Of a stretch of DNA of 39,754 nt, positions 16,990-23,980 are shown one piece after another. Source of the DNA: Luteococcus sp043424415 (GTDB lineage Bacteria; Actinomycetota; Actinomycetes; Propionibacteriales; Propionibacteriaceae). Below the pieces are notes generated by a model. That model ran no database searches. It had not been told where the DNA came from and was given only the letters and a program-made list of their open reading frames with translations. Both the position numbers and the translations under genes were made by a program. Every line of letters begins with the position of its first letter. Within the stretch, counting starts at the first letter, position 1. Location of the stretch: contig NZ_JBHWOO010000228.1 of assembly GCF_043424415.1 (NCBI RefSeq), forward strand, positions 1 to 39,754, written 5' to 3'.

Positions 16990-17076
16990 TCACCAGACCT
17001 TACCGTTGACCGTGAAGCGCACATTGAGCTTGATGTCTCCCCACAGTTCCTCGGGGATCAGGCTCCTTTCCAACGC
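16990..17076 (-). pseudogene. 3' coding remnant of a gene destroyed by the IS5-like element
   Basis: Read on the minus strand, the bases between the IS5-like end and the ATG at 16988 form an open frame of 28 codons ending in TGA. Its residues (ERSLIPEELWGD, IKLNVRFTVNGKVW) look like a genuine protein C-terminus. The frame breaks at the IS terminus at 17080-17081, and no matching N-terminal part is visible beyond the element. I read it as the tail of a gene lost on IS insertion and deletion. The family was not recognised. Confidence 0.5.
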
Positions 17077-17080
17077 ATTA

Positions 17081-17154
17081 CTGAGGTTTTCGCACTAAGA
17101 TCTTCGCATGTGGGTGGCTATCGCGGGTGTTGAGCGGACCATGTGGGTGATGTG
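17081..17154. repeat. Copy 1 of a 74-bp direct repeat (IS5-like left end)
   Basis: Matches 19011-19084 at 70 of 74 positions. Three of the four differences are T here against C in the other copy. It contains the terminal inverted repeat and the last codons of the transposase. Confidence 0.85.
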
Positions 17155-17964
17155 CCAAGGGTCGAGGGTGACCTTTTGGGGGCCTTGAAGTGTTTAAGGA
17201 TGGCGTTGGCTCGTTCGGCGGGTGCTCAGAATTGGGTGATGAGCCGGTTTCGGGCGACGGTGTCGGGAGCCAGGCCGTGGCCCTTGACCGGGTGGCAGAT
17301 GCCGATGCCTGCACCTTGGTAGCCCTTGTCGGTGAGGGTCTTCAGGCCGTGCGCGGCGGTTGGGTAGAGGGCCGGGAGGACATGGTGGCGGGAGGCGGTG
17401 ATGTCGTTTGTTGAGCCCGGGACGCCGGCGAGGTCCAGATCGGGAAGCCGGAGCTGTCGGTGAAACCTGGATGTTGCCGCCGTGGCGGTGGTGTTCTCCC
17501 GAGTACCACGCGTCGGTGGATTTCCCTTGTCCGGCAGGGATGTGGACGGCGGTGGTGGCGATCAGGGTGCCGTCCAGACAGACGAAGGCCTCGCCGTGGG
17601 CATGTTGTTCGTCGAGGGCCTCGTGGAGGTCTGGAGCGTGGTCGGCGACCACGTCGAGGGCTTCGTGGAGGTAGTGGTAGCAGGCGGACGGGGACAGGCC
17701 ATGATCCTTGGCGAGGCGGTGGATCGGGGTCGCGTCCAGCATCCACCGGCAGAACATGATCGTTTGGGTCCAGCAGGACTTGGCGCGTTGCCACAGGCGG
17801 CGGTCATGTCGGCGACGGTGGGCCGACAGCCACGCTGTGATGCGGCGCACGATGGTCTCGGGAAGGTCAAGGGTGACACGATGCCGACAGCATGCGGGCT
17901 CGGGTTCTGGTCGGGCTCGGTCTCTTGGCAGAAACCGATCCTGCACCACCCGACCCGCATGCAC
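17095..17964 (-). pseudogene. IS5-like DDE transposase, frameshifted and interrupted
   Basis: The N-terminal part is intact: a helix-turn-helix region (TIVRRITAWLSAHRRR to LSPSACYHYLHEALDVV) and the first catalytic Asp in FVCLDGTLIATT. Reading forward on the minus strand, the frame is lost after GGNIQV (about 17463), resumes as TDSSGFPIWTSPAS, and shifts again to VPGSTNDITASRHHVLPAL and TLTDKGYQGAGIGI. It then meets an in-frame TGA in QF*APAERANAILKHFKA, and shifts once more before VTLDPWHITHMVRS and the terminal TAG at 17095-17097. The TGA probably replaces an Arg codon. At least three frameshifts plus one nonsense mutation make it nonfunctional. The true start is uncertain. Confidence 0.8.
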
Positions 17965-18051
17965 CGACCTTGGACGACCATCGTTCCTTGTCAGATCGCC
18001 AATGTTGAGGATCTACTGGCAAGTCTGGTGAGAAAACCTCAGTGCTGGACG

Positions 18052-18282
18052 GTGAGAGAGGAGAGGCGTACCTGCTGGGTGTTGACCGTGCGCTTGCGGG
18101 ACTATGTCGCGGGACAGGAAGTTTGTTCTCTCAGTGGGCCCGAGGGTCGTGTAGTTCTGATAGGCTCTGACTATGCGCCGATACCTCACTCCCTAAATTT
18201 TGCCGATTCCTCTTATGCCCTAAAAGTCCTGGAGGTAATGCAGAAACTTGGCTACAGTGGTGATTATCAATTTGATTTTTAA
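18052..18282 (+). CDS. Small orphan protein, possibly 5'-truncated, in AT-richer block
   Basis: 76 aa if read from the GTG at 18052. The same frame is open leftward across the IS end, so the original N-terminus may be lost. The C-terminal half reads like a real protein (EGRVVLIGSDYAPIPHSL, SSYALKVLEVMQKLGYSG) and uses codons unlike the GC-rich neighbours. No family was recognised and no ribosome binding site precedes the GTG. TAA is followed at once by ATG of another open frame, whose likelier start is at 18340. It is the first of three plus-strand orphans between two IS5-like ends. Confidence 0.45.
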   Translation: MREERRTCWVLTVRLRDYVAGQEVCSLSGPEGRVVLIGSDYAPIPHSLNFADSSYALKVLEVMQKLGYSGDYQFDF

Positions 18283-18339
18283 ATGACGGTCGGGTATAGC
18301 ATCTTCCCCTTGTTGGGGGCATACGAAAGGAAAATTTTA

Positions 18340-18708
18340 ATGACCTCGAAATATCTCATTGGCGGAGCGCTTCTCTCTCTTGCTCTGATAGCGTCTGGCG
18401 CCTCACTGGGAATGGCGGTTGATGAAGATGCTTTCAGCGCCAAAATCGAGAGGGTGCAAACGGGGATCTCGTGTCAAGAGCGTTCTCAAAGTGCATTGAT
18501 GGTAACGACGGGGCTGATTGTGGAGAAGGGTGCGCTATATACAGTCGCAATGCCTCAAGTACACACAAAGCAGTCTTGTCATGAGCAGTACAAGCGTGAT
18601 TCTGCTAAGTGTCGTCGTGCTCCAGGTGGGGCGCGAGGTAGGGCGATTTGCTGGGCGACTATCGCTGCCAAGCTGGGGACTTGCATTGCAAGTGCGGAGG
18701 ACCGATGA
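18340..18708 (+). CDS. Small secreted Cys-containing orphan protein
   Basis: 122 aa. AAAGG lies 9 bases before the ATG at 18340, which is why this start is preferred over the in-frame ATG at 18283. The N-terminus is a signal peptide: MTSKY, the hydrophobic LIGGALLSLALIASGASLG, then a likely cleavage site before VDEDAF. The mature part holds five Cys (ISCQER, SCHEQ, KCRR, AICW, TCIAS) and is mildly basic. No family was recognised. Codon choice is AT-rich relative to the window, suggesting horizontal origin. The stop overlaps the next start (ATGA), so this secreted protein and the next one are translationally coupled, which suggests a functional pair. Confidence 0.65.
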   Translation: MTSKYLIGGALLSLALIASGASLGMAVDEDAFSAKIERVQTGISCQERSQSALMVTTGLIVEKGALYTVAMPQVHTKQSCHEQYKRDSAKCRRAPGGARGRAICWATIAAKLGTCIASAEDR

Positions 18709-18962
18709 ATCGACAAGTAATCGCACGTCGCGAATACTGCAGTGGGGGTGGCCCTGTTGAGGCAACGATTGCGTTGCCACAGTCTTTTGAAGATAGTCAG
18801 GAATCGAGCTGGTTCGCCACCATTACCTTTCATGGGCTTGACCATGAAGTCTGTCAAGATGTTGGTGGAGCTGATGCCATCCAAGCTCTTGGCTTGGCCT
18901 GTCAGCTGATTGACGTTATTGCACAGTCAGAGGATCTTCAATTGCTTGATCGAGATAATTAG
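18705..18962 (+). CDS. Small orphan protein resembling DUF6968
   Basis: 85 aa, cytosolic. GGAGG (18696-18700) is ideally placed before the ATG, which overlaps the preceding stop. The pattern VIARREY, EATIALPQSFED, a central aromatic/hydrophobic strand (WFATITFHGL) and a C-terminal helix GGADAIQALGLACQLIDVIA resembles the small DUF6968 family ('IAxRE ... G-D-xQAL-xAL'). The family call is from memory of the pattern. In such pairs the cytosolic partner of an exported protein is sometimes its immunity factor, but nothing here proves it. Bases 18963-19010 hold no gene. Confidence 0.6.
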   Translation: MNRQVIARREYCSGGGPVEATIALPQSFEDSQESSWFATITFHGLDHEVCQDVGGADAIQALGLACQLIDVIAQSEDLQLLDRDN

Positions 18963-19010
18963 ATATTGAGAAAGTCTAAGTCGCCTTTGCCGGTAGTGAG
19001 ACCATCAAGA

Positions 19011-19084
19011 CTTAGGTTTTCGCACCAAGATCCTCGCATGTGGGTGGCTATCGCGGGTGCTGAGCGGACCATGTGGGTGATGTG
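19011..19084. repeat. Copy 2 of the 74-bp IS5-like end, cut by the IS3 element
   Basis: Same orientation as 17081-17154, 70/74 identical. It runs exactly into the left end of the IS3 element at 19083-19084. The rest of this second IS5-like copy is absent, including on the far side of the IS3 element, so a deletion occurred during or after IS3 insertion. Confidence 0.85.
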
Positions 19085-20381
19085 GGGTTGACCCGTGTTG
19101 GTGGACATCGGTTAAGCGGCTTTGAGGTCGTGGGTCATGGTGTGTTCGAAGTCTACGGGGCTGAGGTAGTCGAGTGCTGAGTGTCGTCGGCGGCGGTTGT
19201 AGACGATCTCGATCCACGAGGCGACGGCGACCATCGCGGCTTGTCGGGTGGCGACATGGTGACGGTGGTAGAACTCGGTCTTGAGGACCGACCAGAACGA
19301 TTCTTGTTGGGCGTTGTCGAAGCACACCCCGGTACGCCCGACCGACAGGCGCATCTCGAAGCGTTTCGCCGCTTGGGCGAGCTGGGCCGAGGTGCACTGG
19401 CAGCCCCGGTCGGCGCGGAAGATCGTCTGCCGCGTGTCGCCGTGGCGGAAGGTGACGGCCTTGCGCATCGCGTCTTCGACCAGGTCGGTGTGCAGACTGT
19501 CACTGAACGCGTAGCCGAGCACCCGCCGGGAACACCCGTTGCGCACCGCGCACAAGTACAGCCAGCCCTCGCCAGTGGCCAGATAGGTGATGTTAGAGGT
19601 TCAGACCCGGTTCAACGTCCCGGTGTCGAATCGGCGCTCGACCAGGTCGGGAATCCGGCACGGCCGGGCGTCGCTGGTGGTGGTGACCGGGGTGAATGGG
19701 CGCGGACTGATCCCGTGGATGTCGTGGTCGGGCATGATCTTCGCGATGGTCTTGCGGGAGACCTGCTCGCCGCCGGCGCGTAGCTCGGCCAGCACCCCGG
19801 GTGAGCCGTAGGTGCCGTCCGAGGCCGCATGGGCGGTGATGACCTTGGCGGCCAGTTCGGCGCGGCGACGGGCTCGAGGGCCTGGCTCGGCGTTCTGCCG
19901 GGCGACCCAGGCGTGATGCCCGGAGCGGGAGACGCCGAGCAGCTGGCACATGCGGGCCAGTGGGATCTGGTTGTCGGGTTCGGCCTTCTTCGCCGCGATC
20001 ATCGTGAATGCCTGGTCGGGGTCTGCGCCTGATCGGCTGCGAAGAAGGCCGCTGCTTTTTTTCAGAAAGTCACGATCCATGCGCAGCGCGGCGACCTCGG
20101 TGCGTAACCGTTCCACTTCGGCGCGTTCGTTGACATCCAGCGCTTCGGGCGGGTCGTCCATGCGGGCCCGTTCCTGCGCGATCCAGCGTCCGAGCAGTTG
20201 CGCACCAACCCCGATCTCCTCGGCGACCGCAGCGATCGTGCGGCCAGTGTCGATGACCAAGTGCGCGGCATCGCTTCGGTACTGCGGGGTGTAACTCTTC
20301 GGCTTGGCGCCCATGAAGGGCATCCTCTCCTGCCAAGCAGAACTAGGCGATCAGGATGTCCACCCAACGGGGGCAACCCCA
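19083..20381 (-). mobile_element. IS3-family insertion sequence, inactive
   Basis: 1,299 bp with imperfect terminal inverted repeats: TGGGGTTG at the left end (19083-19109) and its complement CAACCCCA at the right (20355-20381), 22 of 27 positions matching. The termini are 5'-TG...CA-3' as usual for IS3. It encodes a fused OrfAB transposase on the minus strand carrying a nonsense codon. Flanking triplets are ATG and AGG, so no clear target duplication remains. It lies directly upstream of the infA promoter. Confidence 0.9.
19112..20314 (-). pseudogene. IS3-family OrfAB transposase with premature stop
   Basis: The OrfA part has a helix-turn-helix (YRSDAAHLVIDTGRTIAAVA) and a leucine-zipper-like region (LDVNERAEVERLRTEVAALR). 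OrfB has an HTH_21-type segment (RMCQLLGVSRSGHHAW) and the rve integrase core. The slippery site at the orfA/orfB junction carries seven A's (T7 at 20056-20062 on the plus strand), placing both parts in one frame. The core is broken by TGA at 19601-19603, where the family has Trp (VWTSDIT). Three codons later the first catalytic Asp is Asn (AAC, 19592-19594). The second Asp (RADRG) and the Glu (NAQQESFW) are intact. The start is taken at MGAKPKSY; AGGAGAGG stands upstream. Confidence 0.88.
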
Positions 20382-20464
20382 AGGGTTCACTCGCGGCCAC
20401 GGAGGGGCCGCGGTCTGGCGATCGGTGCCCGCCGGGCGGGTTGCCGCCAGATGGCTCGGCAGAT

Positions 20465-20493
20465 TTGTCGCCTTGGGAAGGCTCGCATAGAGT
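20465..20493 (+). promoter_or_regulatory. Predicted promoter of the infA-rplQ operon
   Basis: TTGTCG (20465-20470), a 17-base spacer and TAGAGT (20488-20493) make one of the best sigma70-type promoters in the window. It gives an infA leader of about 75 nt and lies 84 bases from the IS3 right end. A 7-bp GC hairpin (20392-20412) lies upstream. Because map is far away and terminated, this promoter must carry the operon. Confidence 0.65.
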
Positions 20494-20575
20494 AGGTGGT
20501 CGGTCACCTGTGTCCAGGCGATCGTCCATGCCCTCACCGCACGGCGGGGGCTTCAGTCGAACAGATTGAGAGTCA

Positions 20576-20797
20576 ATGGCCAAGAAAGAGGGAGCCCTCG
20601 AACTCGAGGGAACCGTCGTCGAGTCCCTTCCGAACGCGATGTTCCGGGTCGAGCTCGTCAACGGTCACAAGGTGCTCGCCACGATCAGCGGCAAGATGCG
20701 TCAGCACTACATCCGCATCCTGCCGTCCGACCGCGTGGTCGTCGAGCTGTCCCCCTATGACCTGACACGCGGACGTATCGTCTATCGCCACAAGTGA
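20576..20797 (+). CDS. infA: Translation initiation factor IF-1
   Basis: 73 aa, a single S1/OB-fold domain that occupies the ribosomal A site during initiation. The sequence is near-canonical: MAKKEGALELEGTVVESLPN, MFRVELVNGHKVLATISGKM, IRILPSDRVVVELSPYDLTR and GRIVYRHK. It is the first gene of the operon, followed after 98 bases by rpmJ. Confidence 0.98.
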   Translation: MAKKEGALELEGTVVESLPNAMFRVELVNGHKVLATISGKMRQHYIRILPSDRVVVELSPYDLTRGRIVYRHK

Positions 20798-20895
20798 TCC
20801 ACCGGGCGAGCAATCGCCCAGCAGACACATCCACCACAGAACCGGGGAGCACTGTGCCCAGTGCCGCCGGTTCGCTGATCGAAAGAGACTCTCGA

Positions 20896-21009
20896 ATGAA
20901 GGTTCAGCCGAGCGTCAAGAAGATCTGCGACAAGTGCAAGGTGATTCGCCGGCACGGTCGCGTGATGGTGATCTGCGACAACCCGCGCCACAAGCAGCGC
21001 CAGGGCTGA
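20896..21009 (+). CDS. rpmJ: 50S ribosomal protein L36
   Basis: 37 aa. MKVQPSVKKICDKCKVIRRHG is the family N-terminus. The zinc-ribbon set is Cys11/Cys14 (CDKC), Cys27 and His32 (CDNPRHKQRQG), the zinc-binding form. GAAAGAGA precedes the ATG. The gene is followed by an unusually long structured spacer before rpsM. Confidence 0.97.
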   Translation: MKVQPSVKKICDKCKVIRRHGRVMVICDNPRHKQRQG

Positions 21010-21331
21010 CCAGCCAGGCTTTGCGGCTCCTCCGACAGGTGGGGCCATGGGCGGTGACTCGCAGAACATCGCAGGTGTTCCGGTCACCCATCGCCGCCAG
21101 GCGATGAGGCACCTGCCAGACAACTCCACAACGTGAACGCAAGGCCGGAGATGAATACCGGTCACACCCCTGGACGAAGGCCAGGGCCCCGTCGGTGGCA
21201 CGAGCCACCAGAAGGCAACGGGGACGCGTCACGCCACACACCTTCGTGGCCCACGACCACACTCCACCACCCGCTGGAAACGGGGGAGTCCCCCTGACGG
21301 GGAAGGGCCAGAAATGAAAGGTAACCGCCTG
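21010..21331 (+). promoter_or_regulatory. Long structured spacer between rpmJ and rpsM, candidate ribosomal-protein leader
   Basis: 322 bases without a credible gene inside a ribosomal operon. A two-level hairpin is seen: outer CCCCGT (21187-21192) with ACGGGG (21218-21223), inner GGTGGC/GCCACC (21194-21209, ACGA loop). A tight 5-bp hairpin GGGGG-AGT-CCCCC (21282-21294) sits just before the rpsM ribosome site. In E. coli, S4 represses the alpha operon through a pseudoknot before rpsM; this spacer occupies the same place. No consensus Rfam structure was recognised. Confidence 0.45.
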
Positions 21332-21706
21332 ATGGCACGCCTCATTGGTGTCGACCTCCCGCGCGAGAAGCGTCTCGAGGTCGCACTCACCTACATCTTC
21401 GGCATCGGCAAGACCCGTGCCGCCGAGACCCTGGAAGCCACTGGCATCAGTGGTGACCTCCGTGTCCACACCCTGACCGACGACCAGCTGGTGGCCCTGC
21501 GCGACCACATCGAGGCCAACTACCAGACCGAGGGTGACCTCCGTCGCGAGGTGGCCGCCGACATCCGTCGCAAGATCGAGATCGGCACCTACCAGGGCCG
21601 TCGTCACCGCTCCGGCCTGCCGGTGCGTGGTCAGCGCACCCGCACCAATGCCCGCACTCGCAAGGGCAAGAAGAAGGCCGTCGCCGGCAAGAAGAAGGCG
21701 CGCTGA
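21332..21706 (+). CDS. rpsM: 30S ribosomal protein S13
   Basis: 124 aa, head of the small subunit, contacts tRNA and bridge B1. The start at 21332 gives the canonical MARLIGVDLPREKRLEVALT and has AAAGG 10 bases upstream; an in-frame ATG at 21314 would add six residues and is less likely. Family motifs are FGIGKTRAAE, the RRHRSGLPVRGQRTRTNART signature and a Lys-rich C-terminal tail (KGKKKAVAGKKKAR). Confidence 0.97.
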   Translation: MARLIGVDLPREKRLEVALTYIFGIGKTRAAETLEATGISGDLRVHTLTDDQLVALRDHIEANYQTEGDLRREVAADIRRKIEIGTYQGRRHRSGLPVRGQRTRTNARTRKGKKKAVAGKKKAR

Positions 21707-21754
21707 CCCCCCGGGTTGGTGCAGACACGACAGATTCCAGGAGAGAACTGACCC

Positions 21755-22162
21755 ATGGCTACTGCAGGCCGTAAGGGCGCCGCCAAGACCAAGGTGCGCC
21801 GCAAGGAAAAGAAGAATGTGGTTGCCGGACAGGCCCACATCAAGAGCACGTTCAACAACACGATCATCGCCATCACCGATCCCACCGGTGCTGTGATCTC
21901 GTGGGCCTCCGCCGGCACCGTCGGCTTCAAGGGCTCGCGCAAGTCGACCCCCTTCGCCGCCCAGATGGCCGCCGAGTCGGCCGGCCGTCGCGCGATGGAC
22001 CACGGCATGAAGCGCGTGGACGTCTTCGTCAAGGGACCCGGCTCGGGCCGTGAGACCGCCATCCGTTCGCTGGGAGCCGTCGGGCTCGAGGTCGGCGCCA
22101 TCGCCGACGTCACCCCCGTGCCCCACAACGGATGCCGTCCGCCCAAGCGCCGTCGCGTCTGA
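21755..22162 (+). CDS. rpsK: 30S ribosomal protein S11
   Basis: 135 aa, platform of the small subunit. AGGAGAG precedes the ATG. Signatures: HIKSTFNNTIIAITDPTG, SAGTVGFKGSRKSTPFAAQ, VDVFVKGPGSGRETAIRSL and the C-terminal VTPVPHNGCRPPKRRRV. The basic N-terminal extension (GRKGAAKTKVRRKEKK) is normal for actinobacteria. Confidence 0.98.
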   Translation: MATAGRKGAAKTKVRRKEKKNVVAGQAHIKSTFNNTIIAITDPTGAVISWASAGTVGFKGSRKSTPFAAQMAAESAGRRAMDHGMKRVDVFVKGPGSGRETAIRSLGAVGLEVGAIADVTPVPHNGCRPPKRRRV

Positions 22163-22193
22163 TCCCGAGAACACAGAAAAGGACTGATCAACA

Positions 22194-22799
22194 ATGGCCC
22201 GTTACACCGGCCCCATGACCAAGAAGTCCCGTCGTCTCGGGACTGACCTGGTCGGCAACGACAAGGCATTCGAGAAGCGCCCCTACCCGCCGGGCGTGCA
22301 CGGCCGCGGCCGTACCAAGGACTCCGAGTACTCGCTGCAGCTGCGCGAGAAGCAGAAGGCGCGTTTCGCCTACGGCGTGCTGGAGAAGCAGTTCCGTCGC
22401 TACTACGCCGAGGCCGACCGCGTGCCCGGCAAGACCGGTGACGCCCTGCTCCAGATCCTCGAGAGCCGTCTGGACAATGTCATCTACCGCGCCGGATTCG
22501 CCTCCACGCGTCGCCAGGCCCGTCAGCTGGTCGTGCACGGCCACTTCCTGGTCAACGGCCAGAAGGTGAACATCCCCAGCTTCCGCGTCAGCCAGTACGA
22601 CGTCATCGACGTGCGTCCCAAGTCGATGGACCTGCACCCGCTGGTCATCGCCCGTGAGACCCACGGCGAGCGCGAGGTTCCCGCCTGGATGGACGTGCGT
22701 CCCAACAAGATGCGCATCCTGATCCACCAGCTGCCCACGCGTGAGCAGATCGTGGTGGACGTCCAGGAGCAGATGATCGTCGAGCTCTACTCGAAGTAA
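22194..22799 (+). CDS. rpsD: 30S ribosomal protein S4
   Basis: 201 aa, a primary 16S-binding assembly protein. AAAAGGA precedes the ATG. The N-terminal domain lacks the zinc Cys cluster (Cys-minus form: MARYTGPMTKKSRRLGTDL). The S4 RNA-binding domain is visible as ESRLDNVIYRAGFASTRRQA and LVVHGHFLVNGQKVNIPS. In model bacteria S4 also regulates this operon by feedback, which is relevant to the structured spacers on both sides. Confidence 0.98.
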   Translation: MARYTGPMTKKSRRLGTDLVGNDKAFEKRPYPPGVHGRGRTKDSEYSLQLREKQKARFAYGVLEKQFRRYYAEADRVPGKTGDALLQILESRLDNVIYRAGFASTRRQARQLVVHGHFLVNGQKVNIPSFRVSQYDVIDVRPKSMDLHPLVIARETHGEREVPAWMDVRPNKMRILIHQLPTREQIVVDVQEQMIVELYSK

Positions 22800-22807
22800 G
22801 CAGCACC

Positions 22808-22841
22808 GGTCTCCAGCGTCGAATCCTCGGCGCTGGAGACC
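22808..22841 (+). other. Perfect 11-bp hairpin between rpsD and rpoA
   Basis: GGTCTCCAGCG (22808-22818) pairs exactly with 22831-22841 around a 12-base loop, 9 bases after the rpsD stop. No T-tract follows. It could be a partial terminator adjusting rpoA relative to ribosomal proteins, or an RNA processing or binding site. The remaining 85 bases to rpoA show only a purine-rich ribosome site (GGAGAAAAGGA). Confidence 0.6.
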
Positions 22842-22926
22842 TGCCTGCCCCCTCGCGCCGGCACTGCCGTGGCGGCGCAGCCACATGGTCCTCAAATAGC
22901 GGGGGACCTGGAGAAAAGGAAAGTAC

Positions 22927-23946
22927 ATGCTCATCGCACAGCGTCCGACCCTGTCGGAAGAAGTGATCAGCGACTACCGCTCGCGCTTCGTCATCGAGCC
23001 CCTGGAGCCCGGCTTCGGCTACACCCTGGGCAACTCGCTGCGCCGCACCCTGCTGTCGTCCATCCCGGGCGCGGCCGTGACCAGCATCAAGATCGAGGGG
23101 AACCAGCACGAGTTCTCCACGATCGAGGGAGTCGTCGAGGACGTCACCGAGCTGATCCTCAACCTCAAGGGCCTGGTGCTCTCCTCCGAGGAGGACGAGC
23201 CCGTCACCATGTACCTGCGCAAGCAGGGCGCCGGTGAGATCACTGCGGCCGACATCCAGCCCCCGGCCGGTGTGGAGATCCACAACCCGGAGCTGCACAT
23301 CGCGACGCTGAACGACAACGGCAAGCTCGAGATGGAGCTGGTCGTGGAGCGTGGCCGCGGCTACGTCTCCAGCTCGCTGAACAACAACCCGGACGCCGAG
23401 ATCGGTCGTGTGGCCGTGGACTCGATCTACAGCCCCGTGCTGAAGGTCACCTACAAGGTCGAGGCAACCCGAGTCGAGCAGCGCACCGACTTCGACAAGC
23501 TCGTCGTCGATGTCGAGACCAAGCCCGCCATCCGCCCGCGCGATGCCGTCGCCTCCGCCGGACGCACCCTGGTGGAGCTCTTCGGCCTGGCCCGTGAGCT
23601 GAACCTCGACGCCGAGGGCGTCGAGATCGGCCCCTCGCCCGTCGACGAGCAGCTGGCCCAGGACCTGGCCATGCCGGTAGAGGACCTGAACCTGACGGTT
23701 CGCTCCTACAACTGCCTCAAGCGTGAGGGCATCCACACCGTGGGTGAGCTGGTCTCGCGCAGCGAGCAGGATCTGCTGGACATCCGCAACTTCGGCTCCA
23801 AGTCCATCGACGAGGTCAAGCTGAAACTGCACGAGATGGGCCTGGCGCTCAAGGACTCGGCCCCGGGCTTCGACCCGCTGGCCGCTGCCGAGAGCTTCGA
23901 CGAGGGCGAGGCCGACGAGGACTTCGCCGAGACCGAGCAGTACTGA
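22927..23946 (+). CDS. rpoA: DNA-directed RNA polymerase subunit alpha
   Basis: 339 aa. The N-terminal assembly domain (residues 1 to about 230) includes RFVIEPLEPGFGYTLGNSLR and RRTLLSSIPGAAVTSIKIEG. A flexible linker leads to the C-terminal DNA/activator-binding domain with LNLTVRSYNCLKREGIHTVG, IRNFGSKSIDEVKLKL, and an acidic tail. Standard actinobacterial length. Its place between rpsD and rplQ is the conserved alpha-operon order. Confidence 0.98.
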   Translation: MLIAQRPTLSEEVISDYRSRFVIEPLEPGFGYTLGNSLRRTLLSSIPGAAVTSIKIEGNQHEFSTIEGVVEDVTELILNLKGLVLSSEEDEPVTMYLRKQGAGEITAADIQPPAGVEIHNPELHIATLNDNGKLEMELVVERGRGYVSSSLNNNPDAEIGRVAVDSIYSPVLKVTYKVEATRVEQRTDFDKLVVDVETKPAIRPRDAVASAGRTLVELFGLARELNLDAEGVEIGPSPVDEQLAQDLAMPVEDLNLTVRSYNCLKREGIHTVGELVSRSEQDLLDIRNFGSKSIDEVKLKLHEMGLALKDSAPGFDPLAAAESFDEGEADEDFAETEQY

Positions 23947-23980
23947 TCCGCTCTGATCCACAAGAACCTGGAGAACTGAC

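Larger units (their letters stand above)
17081..18043 (-). mobile_element. Decayed IS5-like insertion sequence
   Basis: About 960 bp. The outer ends are inverted: CTGAGGTTTTC at 17081-17091 and its complement at 18032-18042, each with partly matching bases further inward. Inside is a minus-strand DDE transposase of the IS5/HARBI1-like class with several inactivating lesions. No target duplication is visible at the two ends, as expected if the flanks were rearranged. The left terminal 74 bp recur at 19011-19084. Confidence 0.75.

Noticed and set aside
18283..18339. Start of the secreted orphan at the ATG directly after the preceding stop (18283)
   Set aside because: It would put 19 residues before the signal peptide and lacks a ribosome site, whereas 18340 has AAAGG at 9 bases and a clean signal sequence.
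17081..19084. Active composite transposon carrying the passenger genes
   Set aside because: The first transposase has several frameshifts and a stop, and the second element is only a 74-bp end. No outer inverted pair or target duplication is visible. At most it is a relic.
20375..20388. Continuation of the second IS5-like copy beyond the IS3 right end (shared CCAAGGGT)
   Set aside because: Only eight bases match the expected continuation at 17155, then the sequences diverge. This is compatible with chance.
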